DNA from: Paenibacillus sp. 1001270B_150601_E10
GTDB taxonomy: Bacteria; Bacillota; Bacilli; Paenibacillales; Paenibacillaceae
Length of the DNA: 44,171 nt
Assembly: GCF_015558675.1 (NCBI RefSeq)
Contig: NZ_JADMOL010000012.1
Span: 70,051-114,221 of the forward strand
Direction: 5' to 3'
Positions 25,665-35,411 of this stretch are shown here, in pieces. Every line of letters begins with the position of its first letter. Position 1 is the stretch's first letter. Below the pieces are notes generated by a model. The model did no database searches, was not told where the DNA came from, and saw nothing but the letters and a program-made list of their open reading frames with translations. A program made the translations under genes and the position numbers.

Positions 25665-26837
25665 TTAAGAACGGATGGCCTGCTTCGCAAATTCGCAAAA
25701 CGAAACAAGATCTTCCTTCGTCGAGAAGCCAGCTTGAGCGAGCTTCGGCTGTCCGCCGCCTCTGCCCTGGTAGCTTTGCAGATGCTCTTTGAAGAAGCCT
25801 CCGCAGGATAACTCGTTCACGCCGCTATGGGCAAGCACAACCTTCTGTTCTTCCATACTTCCTAAGAGCACCACGTCATCCACTAGACCCGTCACTTTAA
25901 GCGCAAGCTGCTGAAGCTCCTGCATCGACTTATCCTCATACAGCTGATAGAGGAGACCGCCTTCACCGCTCTTCACCAGCTCATCTGCTTCATAGGCTGC
26001 AAGTCGTTCCATGGCAGCGTCCAGCTTCATCTTCTGTGCCCGAGTCTCCTGATCCCATTTTTCCACACGATCCCATATATCTCCATGACCTGTATTGAAG
26101 CGCTGAGCCAGGGCATCCAAGATATGTACGCTGTCCTGATAATCTCGCAGCGCGCGGGTCCCGCACTTGAACGTAATCCGGACATGTCCCTTCTGCTTCT
26201 CTGCACGCAGTAGCTTCATCAGTCCAAGCTCACCAGTACGGCTAACGTGGGTCCCTCCACAAGGATTGTACTCCACGCCTTTCATCTCCACGATTCGAAT
26301 GGACTCGGTCACCTTCGGCATTTTTACAACCGGGAGCGTACGAAGCTGTTCTTCTGTCACAAAGTAGCTGACGATCTCAAGGTTGCCCATGATCTGTTGA
26401 TTCACTTCCTGCTCAAGCTTCAACATCTCCTCACCAGATAAGGTTGGGAGCTGAAGATCAATGGTGGCATACTCTTCTCCGAGATGAAAGCTCAACGTCT
26501 CTGCCCCAAGCAGCTGTAAGGCCACTGCTGACAGCAGATGCTGGCCGCTATGCTGCTGCATATGGTCGAAGCGGCGCTCCCAATCAAGCACACAGTGAAC
26601 CTCTTCTTGAGTTGGCACAGACTCCACCTGATGTATCACTTCATCGCCGTCTAGCACCACATCTACAACTGAAATGCCTTCGATGGTGCCTTGATCACAG
26701 GGCTGTCCGCCGCCATGAGGATAAAATGCTGTTCTATCCAGCACCACATAGTGCGATCCATCCTGCTCATAAGCTCGCATAACCTTGCTTGTCCACGCGT
26801 TGGCGTAAGCTGATTCATAATATAGCTTCTCCGTCAT
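25665..26837 (-). CDS. Alanyl-tRNA editing protein (AlaX-L type)
   Basis: Free-standing editing enzyme that hydrolyses mischarged tRNA-Ala (Ser or Gly). The zinc site is visible as HSGQH (in QQHSGQHLLS, about 95-99) and the Cys and His of NPCGGTH (about 195). An N-terminal beta domain has FYPHGGGQPCDQG, as in AlaRS. The C-terminal DHHA1 domain ends GRGGGQPKLAQAG. The 390 residues fit the long AlaX class. AGGGG lies 5 bases before the ATG. Confidence 0.9.
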   Translation of the reverse strand: MTEKLYYESAYANAWTSKVMRAYEQDGSHYVVLDRTAFYPHGGGQPCDQGTIEGISVVDVVLDGDEVIHQVESVPTQEEVHCVLDWERRFDHMQQHSGQHLLSAVALQLLGAETLSFHLGEEYATIDLQLPTLSGEEMLKLEQEVNQQIMGNLEIVSYFVTEEQLRTLPVVKMPKVTESIRIVEMKGVEYNPCGGTHVSRTGELGLMKLLRAEKQKGHVRITFKCGTRALRDYQDSVHILDALAQRFNTGHGDIWDRVEKWDQETRAQKMKLDAAMERLAAYEADELVKSGEGGLLYQLYEDKSMQELQQLALKVTGLVDDVVLLGSMEEQKVVLAHSGVNELSCGGFFKEHLQSYQGRGGGQPKLAQAGFSTKEDLVSFCEFAKQAIRS

Positions 26838-27459
26838 GTTTTCCCCTCGCTATGCCATAGTCCCCCCATTGTAACAAAAAGGCACCATGGACGCACAAAC
26901 GAAATCTTTTTTCCAAGATTCAAAGACCGATTCTATTCATTAGCCGTAATCGAAAAGGATTCCCCATCATATATTAAGCAGTGCAGGTCATGACAAGCAT
27001 AACGCACCTGAAACCTTTTGATGACAAATATGCTCGAATATGGTATAAATATAAGCACACAGCAAGAAAATACCCGTTTTTTGCCGAATTTCGGCCCAAT
27101 GCTCACAAGGTCTAGTTTATCCTCCTCCTTTCACCTCTATAGACTTTGAATCGGCAGCGACCTTCACACCTATCCCAATGTTATCAACTTATGCATGACT
27201 CCTTCACCCTAAGCGTTTGCAAGCTCTTAACAAACCCATCATCCTTTGACTATCAAACACTTTCGTATGGCCGCCGTACCGTCACATGGTCCTGTACCTT
27301 ATGTTTGACCGCTATCTCTACCAATCAAGTTTAACCGCTTACATTCTACCATCTCAGCAGCACCTATACTCTTTATCATGTCCAGTTATGGAGAAAGGAA
27401 CAGGCAAGTTATTCAATACACATACGCTCTATGAACAAACTCTTGGGAGGCGATGATTA
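26838..27459 (+). other. 622-base gap with one strong promoter-like site
   Basis: No convincing gene on either strand. On the plus strand ATGACA (27021-27026) and TATAAA (27044-27049, preceded by TGG, an extended -10) are 17 bases apart, about 410 bases before the DoxX-like gene. A GCCGAA/TTCGGC palindrome lies at 27083-27095. Either the downstream gene has a long leader or a small RNA starts here. Confidence 0.35.
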
Positions 27460-28431
27460 ATGTATGGAATCCACTATAAGTGGACGGAATGGATGCTGCA
27501 CGTCAAATGGTTTACCGAAGATTATGACTGGAGCCCCCAACCATTTAGCAAAGTTGTTACACCTACCTTTTGGTTTTGGCTGTTTTTTACGATGTTTGCT
27601 TTGTTTCTCGTTACAATTGGTCAACACTGGATGGAGAGGTTCACGGTTGTCCAAAAGGTGCATAGCACGCTTAATAAGTTTAAGCGATATAAGCTATTAG
27701 TGTTTCGAATCGGGATTGGAATTGGGTTGACCCTGCAGCTTGTTACAGGCACCTACCTTGCTCCTAAGATGGTCTCCAATGAATGGTGGGTCTATATTGT
27801 TCTTGGAATCGCGATTGCAGGCCTGTTTCATAAGCGTCTTCTTCCTGTGAGTGGAGCAGCTCTTGCCGTCCTTTATATTAAAGCGATTTTATCTTATGGA
27901 TTATTTCTGAGCTTAGACTACGCCTTTTATCCTGGCATCATCTATGTGCTGTTCGTATCCGATCGGCCTTGGAATCGTACGGCTTTGCCAGTGCTGTATG
28001 TATGGATGGGCGTCTCTCTCGCCTGGGTTGCCATGGAGAAGCTGACAATTGCGAAGCTTGCCTGTTCCCTCATGCATGAATATGGAATCCCTACGCTGGG
28101 CTTCACCGTGGAGGACTTTGTCCTCATTAGCGCTTTTATTGAAATGGGGCTGGCATGGGCCTTTATGGTAGGCTTGATGAATCGCTTCTCCGCTTTATTG
28201 CTTACGAGTGTATTTATTTTAACGACCTCTGTCTTTGGCTTCACCGAAGTCGTTGGCCATACGATTGTTCATACCCTGCTCCTGATCTTCATCATCATGG
28301 GGCGCGAGGAACCAAGCCTGCCAACACGCTTCCATCGTTCCATGGTACTGCGATGTTTATTCGTCACGGTAAACTTCGGCATTATGGTATTTGGCCTCAT
28401 GGCAGTCTATATCTGGATGGGGCATATTTAG
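27460..28431 (+). CDS. DoxX-like polytopic membrane protein
   Basis: A 323-residue protein with about nine membrane segments and an aromatic-rich N-terminal head (HYKWTEWMLHVKWF). The C-terminal half (WVAMEKL, then FIEMGLAWAFMVGLMNRF, then VFGFTEVVGHT) has the spacing of Glu and Gly-His residues seen in DoxX-like membrane proteins, a tentative match. GGGAGG lies 9 bases before the ATG. Function unknown; no operon partner. Confidence 0.6.
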   Translation: MYGIHYKWTEWMLHVKWFTEDYDWSPQPFSKVVTPTFWFWLFFTMFALFLVTIGQHWMERFTVVQKVHSTLNKFKRYKLLVFRIGIGIGLTLQLVTGTYLAPKMVSNEWWVYIVLGIAIAGLFHKRLLPVSGAALAVLYIKAILSYGLFLSLDYAFYPGIIYVLFVSDRPWNRTALPVLYVWMGVSLAWVAMEKLTIAKLACSLMHEYGIPTLGFTVEDFVLISAFIEMGLAWAFMVGLMNRFSALLLTSVFILTTSVFGFTEVVGHTIVHTLLLIFIIMGREEPSLPTRFHRSMVLRCLFVTVNFGIMVFGLMAVYIWMGHI

Positions 28432-28541
28432 TGAATAAAGCCTATTCCAAGGATGTCTAAGCTCCTATCTCGGTGCTAGTGGCAGCTTGATTAAGCTGTA
28501 GTATAAACTAGGAAGCAATGAAATGAACTTATCCCTAAACA

Positions 28542-28584
28542 ATGAGGCCGCATTATGAGGAAGCTCTCCTCTATGCGGCCTCAT
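28542..28584. terminator. Hairpin between convergent genes
   Basis: A perfect 12-base ATGAGGCCGCAT/ATGCGGCCTCAT stem (28542-28553, 28573-28584) with an inner GAGGA/TCCTC stem. Neither side has a good U-tract (CTATTAAAAT on plus, TGTTTAG on minus), so its efficiency is uncertain. Confidence 0.55.
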
Positions 28585-28615
28585 CTATTAAAATACATGT
28601 TCTCGGTCGAGAGGG

Positions 28616-29136
28616 TTAAATCACTTCCGTCTCCTTCCAAAATACTGTGCCTTCGCCATACTCCTTGGTGACGTGATCATGCAGCGTCATATCGATACGA
28701 TGAAACTGGTTATAATCCAAGCCCGGTTCATGGCTGACATGAACGAGATATGCATAGATATGCCGACCCTCGCCGGCACTTTCCAGAACTTTATTAACGG
28801 CGTAAATGGTTGAAGGAACACCATCGATTCGCACCTTACGCGGAACGCTCTGAAGGAATAGATCTCCAATCCATTGATTCTAGCATTGACAACCATATCA
28901 GCAAATAAAGGAACGTCCCACGCCCAATACTCCAGATTGTGAACACCGTAATCCTTGCAAATGAAAATATCATGATACAGCCCTGGCTCTACTTCGATCT
29001 CATAGCAGCCTTTCTCATCCGTAAGAACCTCAACGACGGGCGTAAATCGATGATTATCAAGTCTAACCGTCGCCCCTTCCAATGGATTGCCGTTGAAATC
29101 CTCTACTCTTCCAGTGAGCTTTACTCGCTTCGACAC
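28616..29136 (-). pseudogene. Carboxypeptidase-regulatory-like domain protein, frameshifted
   Basis: The gene starts at GTG 29136 behind GGGGTGA and reads VKLTGRVEDFNGNPLEGATVRLD, a beta-sandwich carboxypeptidase-regulatory-like domain, with coherent sequence to NARINGLEIY. The continuation, QSVPRKVRIDGVPSTIYAV to the stop at 28616, is in another frame. One missing T in the run at about 28853-28860 would restore EIYFLQSVPRK and a product of about 173 residues. Either the gene is broken or there is a base-call error. Function unknown. Confidence 0.75.
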
Positions 29137-29438
29137 CTGATCACCCCATAATCATTCCATTGGAGGAAGTATAAGGGATCGTCGCGCATTTGAATATGAA
29201 GCATGTAACATGTGTACTTTTCGTAAATAAATCGATCCTATGCTATCATAAAAGGCACGACTTGATCATACTAGCCAAATACCTAACGGTATATATGTGC
29301 AACAGATGCGTCTTAACTAGAGTTCTAATGCTTCAACTTCTTTTATCTGCTCCTATAGAAACGAGGCGCACAGCCTGTGAAAACAGACATATGATGAAGA
29401 GACTTGTTCGTTTTACTACGAAAGAAGGTGAAGCCAGG

Positions 29439-29969
29439 ATGAGATTGCTGCGCAAGATGGTTCATCCCGATACGCCCAGCGGACAGATTCGTATCTATGA
29501 GCGCAAGGCTGCACGAGCCATTGTGCTGGATGGCCGTCAAATCCTGCTTTTATATACAGCGCGCTACAATGACTACAGCTTCCCAGGAGGCGGCGTTGAT
29601 CCTGAAGAAGACCTGATTACAGGATTAAAGCGGGAGCTTATAGAAGAGACGGGGGCCAAAAATATTAAAATTCTAAGCGAGTACGGCTATATTGATGAGT
29701 ACCGCCCCCATTATAACCCCGAACACAATGTCATTCACATGCTCTCCTATTTCTATATATGCCAGATTGATCGTGAGCTCGGAGAGGCTAAGATGGAAGA
29801 TTACGAGGCATTAAATGGCATGTCTGCGGTGTGGATCAATCTCTATGACGCGATTGCGCATAATCGAAAGGTTATGAAAGACAAGGAAGCGTCCATGGGA
29901 CTGTCCATTGAACGGGAGACTTATGTATTGGAGCTTGTGGCGAAGGAATTACTTCACGAGACTGGGTAA
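29439..29969 (+). CDS. NUDIX hydrolase
   Basis: Hydrolyses a nucleoside diphosphate linked to another group; substrate unknown. The Nudix box is complete: GGGVDPEEDLITGLKREL followed by IEETGA, matching G-x5-E-x7-R-E-x2-E-E-x-G. The start at 29439 has GAAGGTG about 8 bases upstream; the frame is open back to 29190 but that part has no site and no family resemblance. The 176-residue protein stands alone. Confidence 0.85.
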   Translation: MRLLRKMVHPDTPSGQIRIYERKAARAIVLDGRQILLLYTARYNDYSFPGGGVDPEEDLITGLKRELIEETGAKNIKILSEYGYIDEYRPHYNPEHNVIHMLSYFYICQIDRELGEAKMEDYEALNGMSAVWINLYDAIAHNRKVMKDKEASMGLSIERETYVLELVAKELLHETG

Positions 29970-30088
29970 CATTCATATGGAAAGTGTTAATACTACAAGC
30001 ATAGATTGAAAAAGATTGGGTTCAACGTTAAGCGGCATCAAGCGTCTCTTCTTGCTTATGCTGCTATTGTTGGGACAAAGGAGAAGAT

Positions 30089-30673
30089 ATGGCACAAGCA
30101 AACAACAAACAACGCTGGAACGATCTGATTGAGCTTCTACTCTATGTCATTTGCGGCGTGTCCCTTGTCTATTTTGCGATTAAAGGAAACAATCCGAAAT
30201 GCTTTCAAGCAGTGCTTATCATTGCTGTACTGTTGCTGCTGCGCGGATTAATCAAATTAACAAAAAGCGAGCTTCCTCCAGCCCTTCGCTTTTCGGTGCT
30301 GCTCTTTATCGCACTTACCATGATGTTCGCCAACATGTTCAGCATGTACGGCATGATCCCGTATTTGGATAAGATTGAGCATCTACTTTCTGGCGTTATC
30401 CTTGCCTTTGTCGGCTTGTTCCTATTCGAAAGGCTAGCAAAGCGTCATGGCGACCCTGAGAGCATTCCGCCACAGCTGGCAGCATGGTTCTCGCTCTGGT
30501 TTGCCATCGCGATGGCGGGCGTATGGGAGATCTATGAGTTCACCGTGGATCATCTATTCGGCCTCCGATCTCAGAACGGCAGCCTGAATGATACCATGCT
30601 GGACATCATTTGCGGCACAGTGGGAGCAATTGGAGCCACGTTATACTTGCACTTCACGTCTAAGAAAAAGTAA
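30089..30673 (+). CDS. Membrane protein resembling DUF2238/YjdF
   Basis: A 194-residue protein with five or six membrane segments. Charged residues are conserved-looking within the helices: DKIEHLLSG, GVWEIYEF and GSLNDTMLDIICG, the pattern of the DUF2238 membrane family. AAAGGAG lies 6 bases before the ATG. Function not established. Ends at a bidirectional terminator. Confidence 0.65.
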   Translation: MAQANNKQRWNDLIELLLYVICGVSLVYFAIKGNNPKCFQAVLIIAVLLLLRGLIKLTKSELPPALRFSVLLFIALTMMFANMFSMYGMIPYLDKIEHLLSGVILAFVGLFLFERLAKRHGDPESIPPQLAAWFSLWFAIAMAGVWEIYEFTVDHLFGLRSQNGSLNDTMLDIICGTVGAIGATLYLHFTSKKK

Positions 30674-30772
30674 TACTGTCTTTTTATAGACCCTTTAATA
30701 ATGAACGACCGTGTTTAAAAACCAGATATATCACCAAACAGATGCTGGTCTGGTCATCAAAGACGAAATCCA

Positions 30773-30812
30773 TGATAAAAAGGACATCCCCTATAAGGAT
30801 GTCCTTTTGTTG
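30773..30812. terminator. Bidirectional terminator
   Basis: AAAAGGACATCC/GGATGTCCTTTT (30777-30788, 30797-30808), with T-rich runs on both sides, between convergent genes. Confidence 0.85.
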
Positions 30813-30829
30813 TTCCACCATGATGCGAG

Positions 30830-31567
30830 TTAGTCCCGGCTAGCCAGCTTGGCAAGCAGACGCAGCACCTCGATATACAGCCATACCAAGGTTACAGTCA
30901 ACCCAAATGCACCGTACCACTCCATATATTTAGGAGCCCCGTGCTGTGCGCCGTTCTCAATAAAGTCAAAGTCGAGCACCAGATTGAGAGCCGCGATAAT
31001 GACGATAAAGACAGAGATCCCAATTCCAATGAGACTACTCTCATGCAGATAAGGAACGGTGATGCCAAAGAAGCTTAAGACAAAGCTTATGAGATACACG
31101 AGGGCAATTCCCGCCGTCGCGGCAAAGACACCGAGCTTGAAGTTCTCTGTCGCCTTGATCATACCTGACTTGTAAGCGAGCAGCAGGCCTAAGAATATGC
31201 TGATGGTAATCAAAGCTGCCTGCAGTGTAATGCCGCCTTGGAAGGTCTCGTAGGTTGCGGACAGCGAGCCTAAGAATACCCCCTCCAGCACAGCATACAC
31301 CGGTACCAGATAAGGCGCCGTTGTTGGCTTAAAGCTGACGATAAGCGCTAAGACAAACGCTGCAACAGCTCCGCCAATCGCATACATCAAGACGTCATAG
31401 CCCTGAAAGTACATGGACCATGAGACAGAAGCGCCTGCCAGAAGCAGCGCAAGGGTCATAAATGATTTGTTGACCGTTCCGCCAATGGTCATCCGTTCTT
31501 CAGAATGAGATTGATTCTGCTCAAAAACTTTATCGCTTAGTGTAGGGTTACCACTTCTTCCGATCAA
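30830..31567 (-). CDS. Bax inhibitor-1/YccA family membrane protein
   Basis: A 245-residue protein with seven membrane helices after a polar head of about 35 residues. PYLVPVYAVLEGVFLGSLSATYE and LNLVLDFDFIENG are typical of the Bax1-I group; related proteins conduct Ca2+ or protons, but the bacterial role is unclear. The start is TTG at 31567, 7 bases after AAGGAGAGG. Confidence 0.85.
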   Translation of the reverse strand: MIGRSGNPTLSDKVFEQNQSHSEERMTIGGTVNKSFMTLALLLAGASVSWSMYFQGYDVLMYAIGGAVAAFVLALIVSFKPTTAPYLVPVYAVLEGVFLGSLSATYETFQGGITLQAALITISIFLGLLLAYKSGMIKATENFKLGVFAATAGIALVYLISFVLSFFGITVPYLHESSLIGIGISVFIVIIAALNLVLDFDFIENGAQHGAPKYMEWYGAFGLTVTLVWLYIEVLRLLAKLASRD

Positions 31568-31737
31568 ACGTAATCCTCTCCTTCATTCAGCATTTGGTAG
31601 AATACCATTATATTAACATATGTTCATATTTATTAAGGTGACCTTTTTGATATTCACGTGCTGGAATTTCAGGAATCGATAGGGATTGATCGTCTGAAAG
31701 CTCACTTTTCGATCCCAAGGATACAATAAGCAGGTCT

Positions 31738-33456
31738 TTACACCGGCTGCATAGCATTCAAACGGCTGTATACGCCGCCTTTCGCCACAAGCTCGTCATG
31801 CTTGCCCTGCTCCGCGATCCCTTGCTCGTTCATAACGATAATGCGGTCTGCATTCCGAATCGTAGACAAACGATGGGCAATGACAAGTGTTGTACGGCCG
31901 ACAGACAATTCGGCAAGGGATTCCTGGATCGCCGCCTCTGTCTCCGTATCCAGTGCAGAAGTCGCCTCATCTAGAATCAAGATCGGCGGATTCTTCAAGA
32001 ACATGCGGGCGATCGACATCCGCTGCTTCTGTCCTCCAGACAGCTTCACGCCGCGCTCGCCAATGACCGTGTCCATGCCTTCTGGCAGCTTCTCAATATG
32101 CTCAGCGAGTGAGGCTCTTCTTGCCGCTTCCCAGATCTGCTCATCAGTCGCATCAAGATCGCCATATGCAATATTCTCCCGAATCGTACCAGAGAAAAGG
32201 AACACATCCTGCTGTACAATCCCGATATGCTTGCGAAGCGACTCCAGCTTCATATCCCGTATATCGATGCCATCAACGGTGATGCGTCCTTCATTCACAT
32301 CGTAGAAGCGAGGCAGCAAGCTGCAGATGGTCGTCTTCCCTGCCCCGGATGGGCCGACAAAGGCGATCGTTTCTCCGGCACGAATATTCAGGTTTATATC
32401 CCTTAAAATCGAGCGTCCTTCCTCATAACCAAACGAGATGTGATCAAAGTGAATGTTGCCTTTTACATGATCAACCTCGATGGCATCCGGTACATCCTGA
32501 ATCTCTGGATCAGTATCCATCACTTCAATGTATCGATTAAAGCCAGCAATACCTTTTGGATAGCTTTCAATGACCGCATTGATCTTTTCAATCGGACGGA
32601 AGAAGATGTTCGACAGCAGAATGAACGCCATGAACTCCCCAAGCTCCAATCTTCCATCAATATAGAACCAAGCGCCGCAAACCATTACGAAGATCGTAAT
32701 CAGGCGCATCATCATATAGCTGATCGAGATGCTCTTCGCCATCGTCTTGTACGCTAACAGCATTGTCTTCCGGTAATTTTGATTATCAACCGCAAACAGC
32801 TTCTCTTCATGCTTCTCGTTCGCAAACGATTGAACAACACGAATACCGCCGATGTTGTCCTCAATGCGAGCATTAAAATTGCCCACTTCGCCGAACAAGC
32901 GTCTATAGGCCTTCGTCATTCGACCGCCAAAGAAGATGACTACAGCAGCCATCAGCGGAACAATGATAAAGGTAATCAGCGCAAGCTCCAGATTAATTGA
33001 CGCCATTAACGCAAAGGAGCCTACAAGCGTCATGACCGCGATAAAAATATCCTCTGGGCCATGGTGCGCCATCTCGCCAATATTGTTCAGATCGTTCGTG
33101 ATTCTGCCGATCAGATGGCCCGTCTTCTGATTGTCGAAGAATCGGAAGGACAGCTTCTGGAGATGCGAGAACAGCTTTCTGCGCATATCCGTTTCAATAT
33201 TAATGCCAAGCATATGTCCCCAATACGTAACAATATAATTCAGAACTGTATTCAGCGCATAAATGGCTAACAGTCCGATACAAGCAAGGACGATCCACTT
33301 CCAATTGCCCGTCGGAAGCAATTCATCGATGAATCGGCTGATCGCGACCGGGAACGCAAGCTCTAGCAGTCCTGCAATGACGGCACAGGTAAAGTCGAGA
33401 ATAAAGAGACCTTTGTAAGGCTTGTAATACGAGAAAAACCTCTTTAACACTTGCAA
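31738..33456 (-). CDS. ABC exporter, fused membrane and ATPase domains
   Basis: A 572-residue half-transporter of the MsbA/BmrA type that works as a dimer. Six membrane helices occupy about 1-310, and the ATPase domain about 335-572 shows VGPSGAGKTT (Walker A), IGIVQQDVFLFSGT (Q-loop), LSGGQKQRMSIAR, LILDEATSALD and the histidine of IAHRLSTI. The annotated start is TTG at 33456 with a weak AAGAGTGG; a GTG two codons later is possible. The exported compound is unknown, as only one gene is present. Confidence 0.9.
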   Translation of the reverse strand: MQVLKRFFSYYKPYKGLFILDFTCAVIAGLLELAFPVAISRFIDELLPTGNWKWIVLACIGLLAIYALNTVLNYIVTYWGHMLGINIETDMRRKLFSHLQKLSFRFFDNQKTGHLIGRITNDLNNIGEMAHHGPEDIFIAVMTLVGSFALMASINLELALITFIIVPLMAAVVIFFGGRMTKAYRRLFGEVGNFNARIEDNIGGIRVVQSFANEKHEEKLFAVDNQNYRKTMLLAYKTMAKSISISYMMMRLITIFVMVCGAWFYIDGRLELGEFMAFILLSNIFFRPIEKINAVIESYPKGIAGFNRYIEVMDTDPEIQDVPDAIEVDHVKGNIHFDHISFGYEEGRSILRDINLNIRAGETIAFVGPSGAGKTTICSLLPRFYDVNEGRITVDGIDIRDMKLESLRKHIGIVQQDVFLFSGTIRENIAYGDLDATDEQIWEAARRASLAEHIEKLPEGMDTVIGERGVKLSGGQKQRMSIARMFLKNPPILILDEATSALDTETEAAIQESLAELSVGRTTLVIAHRLSTIRNADRIIVMNEQGIAEQGKHDELVAKGGVYSRLNAMQPV

Positions 33457-33599
33457 GGCTGACCACTCTTTCTTCTGTTTGAACTTAGGAATCTACCATT
33501 TGTATGAATCTTCCTATACAGAAATGTTATTATATCACAGGATGATATGACAGAATCATTGATATTCAAAATTTACATATGTCCTATATAAAAACCCGA

Positions 33600-33646
33600 A
33601 CAAAAAAGCAGACCGCTCCCTGTTGATAAGGTGAACGATCTGCTTT
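33600..33646 (-). terminator. Terminator of the erythromycin-esterase-like gene
   Basis: AAAGCAGA/TCTGCTTT stem (33605-33612, 33639-33646) with CTTTTTTGTTC on the minus strand. Confidence 0.7.
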
Positions 33647-33667
33647 GATTGTTGCTGGCTTAACTGC

Positions 33668-35095
33668 TTATTTGTTTCCACGAATATATTGCGGCGAGTG
33701 CACATCTTTAATCAACAGCAGGCCATCATATTGATCACGGGCAACAAGACTCTCAGGAATCATGCCCCAGCTGTATGCATACTGCGGCTCAAACATCCAC
33801 GAATTGCCGCGCTCATTACTACGGTATTTAAGGTCAATAAAAGTATACGGCGAGTTGCTTGCTTTGGACACAATGGACTCTATCGATCCCTCTTCTAATG
33901 GAAGAACATCGTGCACGGCCCCGGAGTTATCGGACGTTTTGCCGCTTACCGGATACAATCCCAGCACATAGCTGTACTTTTTCCACTCTTCCGGAAGGCG
34001 TTCTCCCATCAGCTTAACTGGATAAGGAGAGCCCATTACTTCACTGTGTGCTTTGCGAATATGGTCATTATGCGCCCATACGATAAATTTCTCATTCGGG
34101 TACACTTCAGTCGCAAGCCAGATCAAGTTATCAAGCATCGCTTGGTCCCGCCATTCCATTGACTCTAGGAACGTCTCGGCGTAGGCCGTGTAATCTTCTT
34201 CTGCATAGCTGCGATTAGCCTTAATAGAGAGCTCGACATACTCGTCTGCTACACGAATGCGATCCTGAAGACTACGCTCCAACTGCTTCACAAGCTTAGG
34301 ATTAGAAGGATACAAGGCTTGGATGTGCTCCTCGCTTCCCTTCGCCTTGAGTGCGCGCAGCGCTTCCTTGTAGACGCCAATCAGGCGGTTTTTCTCATTT
34401 TGATACGCCTCAAGCTCGGTTCCTCCAGAATAGTCAGCAAGCTTCTCTTCTGCTTGTTTCAAGCGCTCGGCGAGCTTCTCATCCTTAAGCCATTTGCCAT
34501 CCATAAGTGGAAATTGGAGCTGCATATCAAAGCCGGTCAACATAAGCGGCTTCTCGCTGGCCTGGGTCTCCTTCAAGTAGTCGAACAAGGGGAGAATCTC
34601 CTTGCTCCACCATACGCCGAAGATCGAGTCCTTCATCGTCTGTTCGGCACTCTGGCTGGCTGCCTGTCCGTAAGCAACCGAAGCATTGCTTAGCCCGCTT
34701 TCAAAGGCAAGCACATTATAGCCCATTTCCTCATGAAGATATTGAATCAGTCTCGTCTTGGCCTGGTTAAACTCGGCAACACCATGAGAGCTCTCCCCGA
34801 GAAATACGATGCGCTTATCATGCAGCAGCGGCTTAAGCACCTCAAGATCCTTGAAGCTTTCTTTCTCGATCTTGCCTTCGACAGGCATAATCGTATCCAA
34901 ACGATACGCATGATCCCTTGTCCATGCCTCCCAATCGGCCAGCGCCTCCTTGGTTGTTCGCGCTACCTGCGACACGGCCTCGCCCATCTGATTCAGCTCA
35001 GCCGCATACACCGGAGCTGTACTTGCAAACAATTGTACACCTAGTACAGCCGCTGCAACGATCCCTGTAAGCTTACGTCTGTTCATCTTCGCCAT
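33668..35095 (-). CDS. Secreted erythromycin-esterase-like hydrolase
   Basis: A 475-residue protein with a clear signal peptide (KLTGIVAAAVLGVQLFASTAPVYAA, about 8-32). The Ere-fold catalytic residues are visible: Glu and His in FLGESSHGVAEF, Glu in FESGL and His in VWAHNDHI. True macrolide esterases EreA and EreB are cytoplasmic; an exported form suggests another ester or lactone substrate, so resistance should not be assumed. AAGGGG lies about 10 bases before the ATG. Monocistronic with its own terminator. Confidence 0.85.
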   Translation of the reverse strand: MAKMNRRKLTGIVAAAVLGVQLFASTAPVYAAELNQMGEAVSQVARTTKEALADWEAWTRDHAYRLDTIMPVEGKIEKESFKDLEVLKPLLHDKRIVFLGESSHGVAEFNQAKTRLIQYLHEEMGYNVLAFESGLSNASVAYGQAASQSAEQTMKDSIFGVWWSKEILPLFDYLKETQASEKPLMLTGFDMQLQFPLMDGKWLKDEKLAERLKQAEEKLADYSGGTELEAYQNEKNRLIGVYKEALRALKAKGSEEHIQALYPSNPKLVKQLERSLQDRIRVADEYVELSIKANRSYAEEDYTAYAETFLESMEWRDQAMLDNLIWLATEVYPNEKFIVWAHNDHIRKAHSEVMGSPYPVKLMGERLPEEWKKYSYVLGLYPVSGKTSDNSGAVHDVLPLEEGSIESIVSKASNSPYTFIDLKYRSNERGNSWMFEPQYAYSWGMIPESLVARDQYDGLLLIKDVHSPQYIRGNK

Positions 35096-35195
35096 CGATC
35101 ATTCATCCCCTTAAGTATTGATCTCTTCTGTCCTGCTGTTTCTCTCTCCATTACTCCTCAGCGATCTCACATCATCCTGCATACTTTTAAAAGAA

Positions 35196-35390
35196 CTACT
35201 CTTCCCAGAACAGATCGTCCAGTGTTCGTCCTAATGCCTTACATATCGCGACACATAGACTGAGAGAGGGATTGTACTTACCAAGCTCAATCAGACCTAT
35301 CGTCTGTCGGGATACTCCAACGATTCGCGCTAGCTCATCCTGAGAAAGATCCTTCTCCACACGCGCCATTTTCATCTTCAAATTTTTCAT
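35196..35390 (-). CDS. XRE-family small helix-turn-helix regulator
   Basis: A 64-residue Cro/CI-type protein that is almost only the DNA-binding domain: LSQDELARIVGVSRQTIGLIELGKYNPSL is the helix-turn-helix, and the end LGRTLDDLFWEE is typical of the YozG/YgzD type. It lies 21 bases behind a membrane-protein gene, a common pairing in Bacillales, and probably autoregulates the pair. Confidence 0.88.
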   Translation of the reverse strand: MKNLKMKMARVEKDLSQDELARIVGVSRQTIGLIELGKYNPSLSLCVAICKALGRTLDDLFWEE

Positions 35391-35411
35391 TGTGCTGTAC
35401 CTTTCTCATCC

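Noticed and set aside
27211-27224. AAGCGTTTGCAAGC as a cre site
   Set aside because: Matches only part of the consensus and does not sit in a clear promoter.
27146-27334. A 62-codon plus-strand frame in the gap before the DoxX-like gene
   Set aside because: No ribosome site, unlikely composition (many Ser, Thr and Cys) and no family.
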